A DNA stretch of 60,918 nucleotides from Phaeodactylibacter sp. (GTDB taxonomy: Bacteria; Bacteroidota; Bacteroidia; Chitinophagales; Saprospiraceae). Every line of letters begins with the position of its first letter. The first letter of the stretch is position 1. The stretch lies in NCBI GenBank assembly GCA_024102975.1, contig JAGFJD010000195.1, positions 1 through 60,918 of the forward strand. Direction: 5' to 3'. The notes below the pieces were generated by a model. That model was given only the letters and a program-made list of their open reading frames with translations. It ran no database searches and was not told where the DNA came from. The position numbers and the translations under genes were made by a program. Positions 33,070 through 42,074 of the stretch are shown piece after piece.

Positions 33070-34889
33070 AATTTCAGCGATATCATCCGGTTGTATCGAT
33101 ATCCCGTCCCGCCGTCGTCGGGCTTTTGGCCGTCGAACCGCCGGAGGGAGGTGGAATCGAAATATGGGGATTTTTCAAGGATAGCGTCTCTGTTGGCCTG
33201 GTAAAAGGGAACCGCCCATTTTTCCATCCGGAACGTATCGTTTCCGATGAGCCGGTTGCGCAGCCTGGCCATTTGTTTGCCGGCGGCGGCCAGCGCCAGG
33301 CCCCCCAGGCCGTATTTCAGCCAGCCGGGTTTCAGGAAGCGGTCGTTGTAAAAGCCGTTCAGCCGGTCGTTGTTCAGGGCCATCAGGTCGACGTACAGGT
33401 CGTGGGCCTTCCTGCGCTGCCATTGGTTTTTGGCGAACAACCCTTTGTAAATGCCGGCGTAAGCCGAATCGAACAGGATCTCCAGGTAGTCCAGGTCGGC
33501 AAAGGAAACGAAGTCGTCGACAAAAACATCCGCCAGGTGGAACTCGGTGTGCAGGTACTTCCTCATGCTTTCCCGGAGCAGGAAAAAGAAATAACGAAGG
33601 CCTTCCGTCAGGTTCGGATAAGGGTCGACATGCCGGGCCCGCACTTCCTCATAAATAGCGTCCCTGATTTCGCCGGCGAACAGGGCCTCGCCCAGGAAGG
33701 ACCGGCGGGCAAAGGCCTGGTAGTTTTCCTTGAACGCTTCGTAGGTTCCGTAAAACAGCGGCCGGGAAAAGGCATTGAAGATCACCCCGGCAGGATTGTT
33801 GTAAACGGGCCGGATCATGTCGTACTGCCCGATCAGGCAGGACCGGCTGTAGTCCTTGATGGCGTTGTAAGCATAAGGGTAAACCGCCCGGTTGAAACCG
33901 GTTAACCCGCAGGTCAGCAGGATGGAATCCATGCCCCATTCCGGAAACTCCTTCTCAAAATTTTCCGCAAGCAGGACGGGTCGGTAACTGAACCCCAGGC
34001 GCCTGGCAATCCGGGCCGGGATGCTGACCTGGTTAGACCCGGGCATGCCATAGCTGAATGCCCGGATTTTGGGATAATCTTCTTTCTTAATAAAAGAGAA
34101 GTTCAGCCGCCCGTCAAAACCTCCGGTCAGGGCAATGTTGAGGCACTCCGCACTGTCTGCGTAATTCCCAATGGTATTCTTCAGCGCCGCGTTGATCTCG
34201 CCCAGGGTTTCCTGCCTTGGCCGGGGATTCGGCGTGTACCAGGCCGCCACGTCATACGTCATCTTGTCCGTGCAGCGGCCGCCGGCGATACGATAGTGCC
34301 AGCCTCCGGGAATGAGGTGGACGTTTTTGTAAATAGTCCGGCTGTGCAGGCAGTGGTCGAACAGGGCAAATTCCACCAGCCCCTGTTTGTCGATGGCCAG
34401 TTCCTGGTACTGCCGGAAGGCTGCCAGGTAATTGGTAAACGTCAGTTGCCCGCCCGCCAGAGAGAAGAATGCCGGGCGCAGGGACAGCGGGGAGGAATAA
34501 ATATCTACCTGCCGGCCGTTCTTTCGCAGAAGCACCAGGCAATACTCTCCTTTCAGCATCTCCTGGTGCGCTTCTTCCTGGTTCAGCAGGATTTCCAGTA
34601 CCTCCCGGGGCGTGGGCGCATAGTTGTTCCCCTTGATTTGCCGGTTGCGGAACAGCACGTGTCCGGCCAGAAACAAAAAGTGGTGTTCGTCATCGTACCA
34701 CGGCTGTTGCCAGTTGCGCTCCAGCAGGCCGGGCGACTGCCGTTCATAGGCCAGGGTGGACAGGCTTATATAAGGTTCGGGCTGAACGGCTTGTTCCCTT
34801 TCCAGGAAATCGCGGATGCGGTGGTTCCTGAACGAAAAGGGCGCAGCAGCAGCAGCATCATCCAGCCTGATGGAAAGGCAGTAGCGCAT
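33042..34889 (-). CDS. Degenerate asparagine-synthase-like protein
   Basis: A 615-residue protein with the two-domain plan of AsnB but key residues changed. It begins MRYCLSIRLD, so there is no N-terminal catalytic Cys, and no NGEIYN motif is seen, so glutamine use is unlikely. The pyrophosphatase loop SGGxDS is replaced by LTGGFDGRLN (TGGFDGR at 255-261). Near the N-terminus VDIYSSPLSLRPAFFS and LAAFRQYQELAIDKQGLVEF retain the family's ancestry. It could bind ATP and a carboxylate, or act as a scaffold. Such proteins occur in glycan, lasso-peptide and beta-lactam pathways. It overlaps GT4 (28 bp) and ATP-grasp (32 bp). Confidence 0.75.
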   Translation of the reverse strand: MRYCLSIRLDDAAAAAPFSFRNHRIRDFLEREQAVQPEPYISLSTLAYERQSPGLLERNWQQPWYDDEHHFLFLAGHVLFRNRQIKGNNYAPTPREVLEILLNQEEAHQEMLKGEYCLVLLRKNGRQVDIYSSPLSLRPAFFSLAGGQLTFTNYLAAFRQYQELAIDKQGLVEFALFDHCLHSRTIYKNVHLIPGGWHYRIAGGRCTDKMTYDVAAWYTPNPRPRQETLGEINAALKNTIGNYADSAECLNIALTGGFDGRLNFSFIKKEDYPKIRAFSYGMPGSNQVSIPARIARRLGFSYRPVLLAENFEKEFPEWGMDSILLTCGLTGFNRAVYPYAYNAIKDYSRSCLIGQYDMIRPVYNNPAGVIFNAFSRPLFYGTYEAFKENYQAFARRSFLGEALFAGEIRDAIYEEVRARHVDPYPNLTEGLRYFFFLLRESMRKYLHTEFHLADVFVDDFVSFADLDYLEILFDSAYAGIYKGLFAKNQWQRRKAHDLYVDLMALNNDRLNGFYNDRFLKPGWLKYGLGGLALAAAGKQMARLRNRLIGNDTFRMEKWAVPFYQANRDAILEKSPYFDSTSLRRFDGQKPDDGGTGYRYNRMISLKLWLRRIEIN

Positions 34890-36063
34890 GGGTTCGTTGT
34901 TTGAGAAAACGCAGGAGCCGTTTGCCGAGCTTTAATTCTTTCAGGAATGGCAACGGATCCGAAAAGGAGAACAGGGAAGTGGCCTTCAGGGGGAACCAGC
35001 TTTTTAAAAAAGAAAAGAAAGAAAGGTTATATTTCAGCCGGTGCTTTATCCAGAACAACGTGTCGGGCAGAGGATCGACCCATTTCCCTTTTGCTGCCGG
35101 CCGGGGACTGGTTTGGGCAACGTGCCTGCCGCCCAGATAGGCATAATACATGCCGGCGAAGTCGAAGCCCAGGGATTTCGAGAAGTTTATCTGCAGCCAA
35201 ACCCGGGTGTTGGTTTCTATGTAATAACAGGCCTGGTCCGCTTCTGAATACTTGAACTCTATGTTGGTAAATCCGAATAACCCGTTCTGCCTGATGAAGC
35301 GGGCAGCCATGGCCTCCAGCGCTTCGTCGGGGTAGTTCTCGATGCAGGTGGCCGTGCCGAAGAGGTCCGGGTATTGCCGGAGCTTGTGTATCGTGTGCTG
35401 GATCAGGCGCCCGTCGGGCAGGTACAGCGAATTCACTTCGTAGTTGCGGGTAGTGTCTCCCGGGATCACCTTCTGAACCAGGTAACAGGAGGTCTTCGCG
35501 TTGACTTCTGCCAGGACTGCCGCAAGCTCGCCCGGATCATAGATGACGAACCCCTTTTTCCGGAAGTGTTTTTGCCATTCGACGATATTGGATGGCTTCA
35601 CCACAACAGGAAATGGCCAGCTCCTGCCCAGGATGCTTTCGCAGGCCACCGGGCCGCTGACATACTCCGGCACCGCCAGGCCGGCCTGGCGGGCAGCCTC
35701 GAACTGCTGGCCTCTCCGGATAACTGTTTCGACACTTCCCGGGCCCGGAATCAGGAAATCCGCATAGGGGCTGAACGCTTGCCGGTATTTCGACAACAGC
35801 AGCACGAACTGGTCGGACGTCGGGATGGCGATCACCCGCCCCCCTTCTGCCTTGACCACGTCAATGATGAAATGCACGGCCTTCATTTCCTCCTCCGGCC
35901 GGCAAGGGATGAGGAAGGGCTTGATCAACCGCGACGAAAATCCGGACAAGGAAGGGTCAAAATCAACGCCGATGAGTTTCGCGCCGTGCGGGCGCAGGCA
36001 GCGGGCGGTTGCGACAGCCGTGTCGAACAGGCCGAGCAGCAGTACCTTAGGCATTTTTCCCAT
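34858..36063 (-). CDS. ATP-grasp family ligase 1
   Basis: A 401-residue ATP-grasp enzyme: a pre-ATP-grasp Rossmann-like segment (KVLLLGLFDTAVATARCL, IGVDFDPSLSGFSSR), then PFPVVVKPSNIVEWQ with the ATP-binding Lys, and a late metal-binding block NIEFKYSEADQACYYIETNTRVWLQINFSKSLGFDF. The family joins a carboxylate to an amine or thiol via an acyl phosphate. Beside two AsnB-like genes, a GNAT and a FemAB gene, it may attach an amino acid to a sugar amine or carboxyl. The start is the ATG at 36063, because 36081 is a TTG. It overlaps the GNAT gene by 17 bp. Confidence 0.88.
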   Translation of the reverse strand: MGKMPKVLLLGLFDTAVATARCLRPHGAKLIGVDFDPSLSGFSSRLIKPFLIPCRPEEEMKAVHFIIDVVKAEGGRVIAIPTSDQFVLLLSKYRQAFSPYADFLIPGPGSVETVIRRGQQFEAARQAGLAVPEYVSGPVACESILGRSWPFPVVVKPSNIVEWQKHFRKKGFVIYDPGELAAVLAEVNAKTSCYLVQKVIPGDTTRNYEVNSLYLPDGRLIQHTIHKLRQYPDLFGTATCIENYPDEALEAMAARFIRQNGLFGFTNIEFKYSEADQACYYIETNTRVWLQINFSKSLGFDFAGMYYAYLGGRHVAQTSPRPAAKGKWVDPLPDTLFWIKHRLKYNLSFFSFLKSWFPLKATSLFSFSDPLPFLKELKLGKRLLRFLKQRTHALLPFHQAG

Positions 36064-36778
36064 TGTGGTGTTTCTCGTCAAGCAGTTTGCATAATGAAAA
36101 ATCCGCCTCCCTGGCCCTTTTAATGCGAAAACCGAAGCGGTAACACTGGCTCATGATCTTAATCACACGGCCGACGCCGAGGTGGCAGTGGACTTTCAAC
36201 GTCACTGTGTTGTGTTTCATCACCCAGAACCACCAGGTTTTGAACCCCTTCTTCCTCATGTGCCGGAACATGCCGGCGAGCAAAAGGGGCCACAGCCGTT
36301 TTCCCCGCCACTTTCGGAAGGTGTATCCGTCATAACCGGTGAAGTGGCCGGCGGGCAGGGGTGTTTTGATATCTACCTGCTGAAAATCAGCTTGTTGCTC
36401 AGAAATGAACACATAAGCGGCCGGGCTGCCCTGCCGGAAAAGGGCCAGGGCGTAATCTCCTCCCGCAAAACGAGCGCTTACCTGTTGGAGGTACTTGTCG
36501 CCCCAGCCTTCTTCCGCCATTCTTTGTTTCGCCAGGGGCTCAAACGCCGGGAAGGCCTGAATGACGGTTATTTCATGGTGTTCCGGAAGCGGCCTGCTCA
36601 TCAGGGAAAGGCACCCGGAAAGCGCGGTCTCCGTCAGGTAAACGACGTCTTTGGGAGAATATAAACGGTTTTTCAGGCTTTGGGCGAACATGGCCGGCAG
36701 GTAAAAAACAAGGCCGGGCCTTTTCCATATAACGGAATAGTCCGCTTTGATCTGTGCCTTAGCTATCTGAAAGTTCAT
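36047..36778 (-). CDS. GNAT-family acetyltransferase-like protein
   Basis: A 243-residue protein. The central part ALALFRQGSPAAYVFISEQQADF, the beta-alpha unit TFRKWRGKRLWPLLLAGMFRHMRKKGFKTWWFWVMKHN and the end VGRVIKIMSQCYRFGFRIKR follow the GNAT fold, but the acetyl-CoA loop is a weak match to QxxGxG. It probably transfers an acyl group to an amino sugar. Its position just before an ATP-grasp and AsnB-like gene would suit N-acyl decoration of the repeat unit. It lies 14 bp after the deacetylase stop. Confidence 0.72.
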   Translation of the reverse strand: MNFQIAKAQIKADYSVIWKRPGLVFYLPAMFAQSLKNRLYSPKDVVYLTETALSGCLSLMSRPLPEHHEITVIQAFPAFEPLAKQRMAEEGWGDKYLQQVSARFAGGDYALALFRQGSPAAYVFISEQQADFQQVDIKTPLPAGHFTGYDGYTFRKWRGKRLWPLLLAGMFRHMRKKGFKTWWFWVMKHNTVTLKVHCHLGVGRVIKIMSQCYRFGFRIKRAREADFSLCKLLDEKHHNGKNA

Positions 36779-36792
36779 AACCTGGCTTTTGG

Positions 36793-37797
36793 TCAGCGAT
36801 GTTGTTCCAGGAAATCGACGTAGGCCTGGTGGGTGCCTGTCCAGATGTCATCCCGGTGGGCATCTATGAAGCGGAACACTTCGGGCCAGACTTTTTCCAC
36901 AATGACGGGATCAAAAGAAGGGTGGAACCAACATACGCAAACGGTGTTGGATGCTATTGCTCTTTTAAGTATCCTGATGTAGCGCGAGGCATGGTAGGAT
37001 GCCGGCCATTCTTTCCGGAAGGCGAATTCTGCCGTCTGCCCGAACTCCCACAGGCCGGAATCATGCCGTTTGGGATAGCCCAGGACGTTGCGGTAGTCCG
37101 TCCGGAAAGAGGTAAACCCTTCTGCTTTCAGCACGTCCAGGTTGCCGATCGTGTGGCCCGGATGCACGAAGGAGCGCAGCGTCAGGCCCCACTGGGCGGC
37201 CAGCGCCTTGCATGCCCGGAGCTCTGCTTTCAGCAGTTCCGGAGGGCAGGCGGCATCCCGGCAGTCGATGTGGGAAAAGGTATGGCATCCGATCTCGTGG
37301 CCGGCGGCAGAATCCAGGATCAGGCGGATCAGGTCCGGAGCGTACCATTCGGGCTGGCTGCGGTAATCGGCGCAGGGGTCGTGTTCGAACCAGTCGTCCC
37401 CGGTATAATCCCAGAATGGGCCCCGGTAGTGGGGGACAGCCGGTATTTCCGGGTGTTTTTTGCCGCCGGCAGGCCGGCAGGAATCCAGGAAAAGATGGCC
37501 GACGGTGGCCCAGGTGATGGGGATGCCGTATTTTTCCGTGAGCGCCAGTATCGGTGCGATGTTCTCTCTTTCCTGCCGGGCCTTCTGCCGGGCAAAGGCC
37601 AGCGGGTCGCCGGCGCCTTTGGCGTACCGGGGGCCCCAGGCCAGTTCGAAATCGGCAGAGATCAGCAGCACGGCCTGGTAAGGCGCCGGGATGAACCTCC
37701 GGAAATCGGCCCGGGATTCCACCCGGGGAGTCCGCCCCATCAGGAAGTTAGCCCTGCCGAGCCATGCCTTTCCCCGCCTTGTTACGGTGGCGATCAT
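36793..37797 (-). CDS. Polysaccharide deacetylase (CE4 type) 3
   Basis: A 334-residue CE4 protein with an unusually long insert before motif 2. LLISADFELAWGPRY carries the first Asp, ITWATVGHLFLDSC follows, and AGHEIGCHTFSHIDC is the metal-binding motif. SFVHPGHTIGNLDVLKAEGF and VCVCWFHPSFDP hold later catalytic residues. The segment in between (FWDYTGDDWFEHDPCADYRSQPEWYAPDL) is typical of deacetylases in O-antigen loci. I chose the ATG at 37797, which forms an ATGA overlap with the GT4 gene upstream. There is no signal peptide. Confidence 0.9.
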   Translation of the reverse strand: MIATVTRRGKAWLGRANFLMGRTPRVESRADFRRFIPAPYQAVLLISADFELAWGPRYAKGAGDPLAFARQKARQERENIAPILALTEKYGIPITWATVGHLFLDSCRPAGGKKHPEIPAVPHYRGPFWDYTGDDWFEHDPCADYRSQPEWYAPDLIRLILDSAAGHEIGCHTFSHIDCRDAACPPELLKAELRACKALAAQWGLTLRSFVHPGHTIGNLDVLKAEGFTSFRTDYRNVLGYPKRHDSGLWEFGQTAEFAFRKEWPASYHASRYIRILKRAIASNTVCVCWFHPSFDPVIVEKVWPEVFRFIDAHRDDIWTGTHQAYVDFLEQHR

Positions 37798-38954
37798 AAG
37801 TGATACAACTGATCGAGTTGATGGATGTAGGTTTCTGCGTTGAAGGCTTTTTCCGCGTATTTCCGGGCCTGTTCCAGTTGTTGCCTGTCCGGCGGCCGGC
37901 TCAGCCGATCCCGCAGGCACCGGGCCAGGCCCGCTGCGTTGCCGGTTTCAAAGAGTTCGAAATAGCGGCCATCCAGGGAGAGTTCCCTCATCACCGGGAT
38001 GTCCGAGGCGATGAGCGGCACTTCGTACAGGAGGGATTCTATGGCCGCCATCCCGAAGGTCTCCTGGCGGGAAGAAAAGACCGATAGCGTAAACAGCGGA
38101 AGCAACTCCGAAGCATGGCGCCACGGGCCGATGAAATAAACCCTTTTTTCCAGTTCTTCCGGCTGGAACGCCTGCCTGCAGGCCTGTTGGTCCGGCGATT
38201 CCTTTCCGATGAAAACCAGCTTGGCGTTTGGGAAATCTTCCATTATCATCCGGAATGCCCGGGCCAGAGTAGCCTGGTCCTTTTCCGGGACGAAATTGCC
38301 GATCATGCCGATCAGGGCTTCTCCCGGTTGCAGGTTTATCCGGCGCCGGAACCTTGCCTTGTCCGCCCTGCTGAGATGGTGGGTCCGCTGTACGATGTTC
38401 GGAAGCACCGTCATTTTTTTCAAGGGGTATCCCCGGCCGGCCAGTTGTTCTTCCAGAGAACAGCTGACTACTACCAGCCGGCGCGCCAGATACCGAACGA
38501 TGAATTTTTCCAGGAAAAATCCCCAGTCGGCTTTTGGGTTGTACAAATGGACCTGGTGGATGAGCCTGACGCCCGGGAAAAAACACTTTATCAGAAAAGC
38601 ATACAACAGCTCGATGGGCTGATGCGTGTGGATGTAGTCCGGGCGCAGGGCCGCGACGAGCCGGGCCAGCTTTCCGAAAAAACGCAAATCGAACTTCTGC
38701 TTCCGGTACAGGCGCACCACCCGGTTGGAAGAAGGGGCCAGGCTGTGCATCAGCGGCCCCGGCTTCATCAGCACCAGGGTGATCTCGAACGACGACGACG
38801 GCGTGTTGAAAAAGCGGACGATCAGGTTCTCCGTGCCGCCGGCATGGAAGGTGGACCGCAGGTGGAGGATTTTTTTCGGCCTCGTCACCCGGAGGTTGTT
38901 TTTCGTCCTTTTTATGAATAAGCTGTTTTCCATTGCTTCAATCATACCGGACAT
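37794..38954 (-). CDS. GT4 glycosyltransferase
   Basis: A 386-residue GT-B retaining transferase. KILHLRSTFHAGGTENLIVRFF is the acceptor-side nucleotide-fold start, IHTHQPIELLYAFLIK follows, and the donor half shows IGMIGNFVPEKDQATLARAF, RVYFIGPWRHASELLP and LSVFSSRQETFGMAAIESLLYEVPLIASD. The EFGMxxxE-type signature is therefore ETFGMAAIE. The ATG at 38954 overlaps the upstream stop by one base (TGATG); an in-frame TTG lies just before it. It adds one sugar of the repeat unit, specificity unknown. Confidence 0.93.
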   Translation of the reverse strand: MSGMIEAMENSLFIKRTKNNLRVTRPKKILHLRSTFHAGGTENLIVRFFNTPSSSFEITLVLMKPGPLMHSLAPSSNRVVRLYRKQKFDLRFFGKLARLVAALRPDYIHTHQPIELLYAFLIKCFFPGVRLIHQVHLYNPKADWGFFLEKFIVRYLARRLVVVSCSLEEQLAGRGYPLKKMTVLPNIVQRTHHLSRADKARFRRRINLQPGEALIGMIGNFVPEKDQATLARAFRMIMEDFPNAKLVFIGKESPDQQACRQAFQPEELEKRVYFIGPWRHASELLPLFTLSVFSSRQETFGMAAIESLLYEVPLIASDIPVMRELSLDGRYFELFETGNAAGLARCLRDRLSRPPDRQQLEQARKYAEKAFNAETYIHQLDQLYHL

Positions 38955-39811
38955 CAATAACCACCCGATGGCTTCTTCTTCCCATCTGCCCTTCTCTCTG
39001 CCCAGTAAAACCCGCGGACAAAGACCCCGCCTTCAATCGGTTGAAGGCTTTTTTCCCACTTGGTTTCCAGGTATCTGGTGTTGTACGTGGAATATCCGCC
39101 CTCCTGTTCCTGTGGCGCCTTCCCATAGGAATTGACCTTCACCCGGGCGCCTCTCTTCCCGTAAATATGGCGAAAGCGCATTTTTCTGTCTTCCAGGCCC
39201 AGCAATTTCATCCGGATGAGGTAGTCGTCATCTTCGCCGCCGATCTCTTTCAGGCCTTCGTCAAAGGGGCCTATAAGGCGGTAGGCCTGCCTGGTGATCA
39301 TGAATTGGCTCCAGGAGCCCTCGTTCGTCACGACCGGGTAATCAAGGGCCGGCGACTCTTCAATTTCTTTTCGCAGGTGGACGGACAGGTCAAGGTCGTC
39401 ATTCAGGATAAATACCTTTTCGTATTGGCTGTTAAGGACAGCCTGGTTCCACAGGAAGCTCAATCCCCTGGGGTCCATGAAATAGATCAGCCTGACCTGC
39501 GGAAAGCCGGACAAAAACGCTTTGAGCGACCGGATGTAGGCTTCCTGGGCCTTGAGGTCATAATGGCCGTTCGCGATCACGATGATCTCCTGCCCTGAAA
39601 ACAGATAGGCTAATTTTTTTACCAGCGGCTGGAGAAAGCGTTCGAACCTGAAGAGGAAGGTGGTCACGCAAATAGAATAGTGGCCGGCCGAAGCAGGGGG
39701 CGTTCTGCTGCCTTTAGGGAAAAAAGTGAAGTAAAAGGACCAAAGAGCAGGGTCGACGATCTTCCTTTTAATTTTCCAGGCCAGGACGTTCAGGTAGTTC
39801 TTCTTTTTCAT
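38954..39811 (-). CDS. Glycosyltransferase-like protein (GT-A fold)
   Basis: A 285-residue protein. IIVIANGHYDLKAQEAYIRSLKAFL and IYFMDPRGLSFLWNQAVLNSQYEKVFILNDDLDLS resemble a GT-A core in which NDDLD is the DxD motif. FDEGLKEIGGEDDDYLIRMKLLG matches the GGEDxDxxxR end of the GT2/GT27-like acceptor loop. No exact family is named. It overlaps the Wzy-like gene by 44 bp, the longest same-strand overlap here, and the following GT4 by one base. Confidence 0.82.
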   Translation of the reverse strand: MKKKNYLNVLAWKIKRKIVDPALWSFYFTFFPKGSRTPPASAGHYSICVTTFLFRFERFLQPLVKKLAYLFSGQEIIVIANGHYDLKAQEAYIRSLKAFLSGFPQVRLIYFMDPRGLSFLWNQAVLNSQYEKVFILNDDLDLSVHLRKEIEESPALDYPVVTNEGSWSQFMITRQAYRLIGPFDEGLKEIGGEDDDYLIRMKLLGLEDRKMRFRHIYGKRGARVKVNSYGKAPQEQEGGYSTYNTRYLETKWEKSLQPIEGGVFVRGFYWAERRADGKKKPSGGY

Positions 39812-41321
39812 TCGTTTGGTTTGCAGTGCAGGCGCCGTTTTCCGCGTGCCCGCCCCGGGCGGAGTAGTACAGGTAGGCCCCCAGGCTGAAAAACAAGGAC
39901 TGAGTCAGCCCCTTCGCAGGCAGGGTGAAATAACCGAATTGCTGCCCGCTGGTCGAATGCAGGAAAAACCACCCTGCGAAGAAAAGGAGAAAAACCAGGG
40001 CAGCTTTTTTATCCGGGTGGCCGGGCGGCAAACGGAAACCTAAAGCGCCCAGCTTAAAGAGAAAGTACCCAAAAAAGGAATACAGGAGCAGCAAGCCCGC
40101 TAAACCGCTGTGCATCAGGATGTTCTGATTGCCTACGTGGCCGTCGCGGTACTGGTAAAAATGGTCGGAAAACCCCCAGCCCGCCAGAGGAGACGCCTTC
40201 CATTGTTTCATGACCCTGGGCCCGCGGACGCTAAGCCTGAGCAGTGTTCCTCCCGCCGTGATGTCCCCTTGCTTCAGGGCTTTGAGGGTTTGGAGCCTCT
40301 TGATGGTGCCTTCGGCCTGCGTTTGAATCGCCGGTTGAAACAGGGCCAGCCCCAACAACACCGAGCCGATGGCTGAGAAGGCCAGGATTTTTTTAGGGCT
40401 CAGCTTTTCGATGAAGAGGAAGTAGGAAACAATTACCAGGGAAAAAAACAGGATCCATCCGCGGGAGGCGGAAAGGAAGGCAATCAGCAAATTTGTTGCT
40501 ATGATCAGATAGCATAAGACAGAAGGAAAGCCTTTCGTTTTCCTGGCCAGGAAAAAACAGGCGCCAAACAGGGTGATTAACACAACGTCCACATTGTAGA
40601 AGCCCCGGTAAGGATTGTCAGGAGTAATTTCCGTGTTGAATTCGTTGAGGGCGCTGCTGATGCCAAAGTACACCGGAGGCGACTGGAAGAAAAATATGTT
40701 CATGGCCTGGGCGACAAAAGCGAAAAGAGCGATGAAAAAAAGATAAGCGAAAAGTTCCCGGTAGCTCTTTTTAGTGTCGAACAACCTCGGTATGGAATAG
40801 AAGGCCAGCAGGGGGACAATGTCTTTCAACACCCGGAACCGGATATTCATGGCAGGCGCTAACCCCACAATATAGCCCTGCAGGACGAGAAAAGCCAGGT
40901 AAATGCCCAGGATGGCTAAGTGCGTCTGGTAAAATGGCCGGTAGCCGGGCCTGGCCATCCTTGCCTTTATCACGCTCAGCAAAATATACAGCTGGGTCAC
41001 CTCGATCGCCGGCAATCCGGGCAAAGCGGCCAGCGTGGTTTCGAAAGCGCCAAAAAAGCCGAAGAAACCGTCGTGTAGCGCCAGGAAGAAAGCGAGCCAG
41101 AAAGGCTCGTCCTTCGAAAAGAAATAAGCGATCAACGTAAAAATAAAGAATACGTTGGCAACCATTTCGGTAGCGAAATAAACGGCCCCGATGGCCAGAG
41201 AAATCAACCCGGCGAAATAGAGTATTTTGATTTTCAAAACAGAAGTATTGACGGGCAGGAGGTTGCCGGATGCGGCCCACACAGGCACAGCATGCGGGCA
41301 TTGCCCCTTGCCATGGAGCAT
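39768..41321 (-). CDS. O-antigen polymerase/ligase-like membrane protein (Wzy candidate)
   Basis: A 517-residue polytopic protein with about 11-12 hydrophobic segments. A large periplasmic loop (about 325-390) carries RLQTLKALKQGDITAGGTLLRLSVRGPRVMKQWKASPLAGWGF, followed by HVGNQNILMHSGLAGLLLLYSFFGYFL. This matches the Wzy_C/O-antigen ligase pattern (RxxxxxxxxxxxxxPLxGxGxG and HNxxLxxLxxxGL). It is the best candidate for polymerising flipped repeat units. The ATG at 41321 is 2 bp after the methyltransferase stop. The first ~25 residues are poorly conserved in style, so the true start may be later. Confidence 0.85.
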   Translation of the reverse strand: MLHGKGQCPHAVPVWAASGNLLPVNTSVLKIKILYFAGLISLAIGAVYFATEMVANVFFIFTLIAYFFSKDEPFWLAFFLALHDGFFGFFGAFETTLAALPGLPAIEVTQLYILLSVIKARMARPGYRPFYQTHLAILGIYLAFLVLQGYIVGLAPAMNIRFRVLKDIVPLLAFYSIPRLFDTKKSYRELFAYLFFIALFAFVAQAMNIFFFQSPPVYFGISSALNEFNTEITPDNPYRGFYNVDVVLITLFGACFFLARKTKGFPSVLCYLIIATNLLIAFLSASRGWILFFSLVIVSYFLFIEKLSPKKILAFSAIGSVLLGLALFQPAIQTQAEGTIKRLQTLKALKQGDITAGGTLLRLSVRGPRVMKQWKASPLAGWGFSDHFYQYRDGHVGNQNILMHSGLAGLLLLYSFFGYFLFKLGALGFRLPPGHPDKKAALVFLLFFAGWFFLHSTSGQQFGYFTLPAKGLTQSLFFSLGAYLYYSARGGHAENGACTANQTNEKEELPERPGLEN

Positions 41322-41323
41322 TA

Positions 41324-42007
41324 TCAGGCAGAAGGCCCGGCGGCGGCCCGCGCCACCACGGCGTATTGCAAGTACCGCATGTCCTCCAGGCGGTTGAGCA
41401 GGAGCGCGTTTAAAATCTTAAAAGTGTACTTTTTTTTGGGGTTCAACCCTTCGATCTGAATAACCTCATATCCGGTTTCTTCAAACATCCGGATCATGCT
41501 TTTCCGCGTAAAAAACCGGAGGTGCGTTTTATCTCTGATGCCGCTGCTTTCGTATTTCCAATCCCGGGTGAACAGGATTTCTTTTACGTTGGAAAAACTG
41601 AGGAAATTCGGTATGGAAGAAACTATGATTCCCCCGGGATTCAGATGGCCCCGGCAAAATTTCAATACAGACCAGGGATCCACCATGTGTTCCAGAACAT
41701 CGTTGAAGACAAAGCAGTCGAAAGTGTTGCCTTCCAGGTCTGTATGCTCATCGAACGGCTCGCAGATCACTCTGTCCAGGACCTTCTCTGCTGCCGCCGC
41801 CGCTTCGGGATGAGGTTCTATTCCCCAATATTCGCAATGAAACTTTTGCTTCACTAATGAACCGAATACCCCGGCCGCACAACCCGGTTCACAGATTTTT
41901 TTTACATCCCGGGGAATGTATCGGAGCATGTGATCCCGGTGCTGCAGATAATAAACCGGGAGGTCCGGAGAAAAAGGGATGGCATTTTCCGTTTTTGGGA
42001 GCATCAT
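41324..42007 (-). CDS. Class I SAM-dependent methyltransferase
   Basis: A 227-residue Methyltransf_23/11-type enzyme. KICEPGCAAGVFGSLV is motif I (SAM glycine loop, with CAAG in place of the usual GxG), EYWGIEPHPEAAAAAEKVLD is the acidic loop, FDCFVFNDVLEHMVDPWSVLKF is motif II, and LNPGGIIVSSIPNFLSFSNV is motif III. It probably O- or N-methylates a sugar of the repeat unit. Two Met codons (42007, 42004) are in tandem. Its promoter side is the palindromic element 42075-42289. Confidence 0.9.
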   Translation of the reverse strand: MMLPKTENAIPFSPDLPVYYLQHRDHMLRYIPRDVKKICEPGCAAGVFGSLVKQKFHCEYWGIEPHPEAAAAAEKVLDRVICEPFDEHTDLEGNTFDCFVFNDVLEHMVDPWSVLKFCRGHLNPGGIIVSSIPNFLSFSNVKEILFTRDWKYESSGIRDKTHLRFFTRKSMIRMFEETGYEVIQIEGLNPKKKYTFKILNALLLNRLEDMRYLQYAVVARAAAGPSA

Positions 42008-42074
42008 AAGTTCGGAAATTTTGCAGTCGTAAAAAAATAACTAACACACGGTTACCCGGCTACTTCCCCATGCT

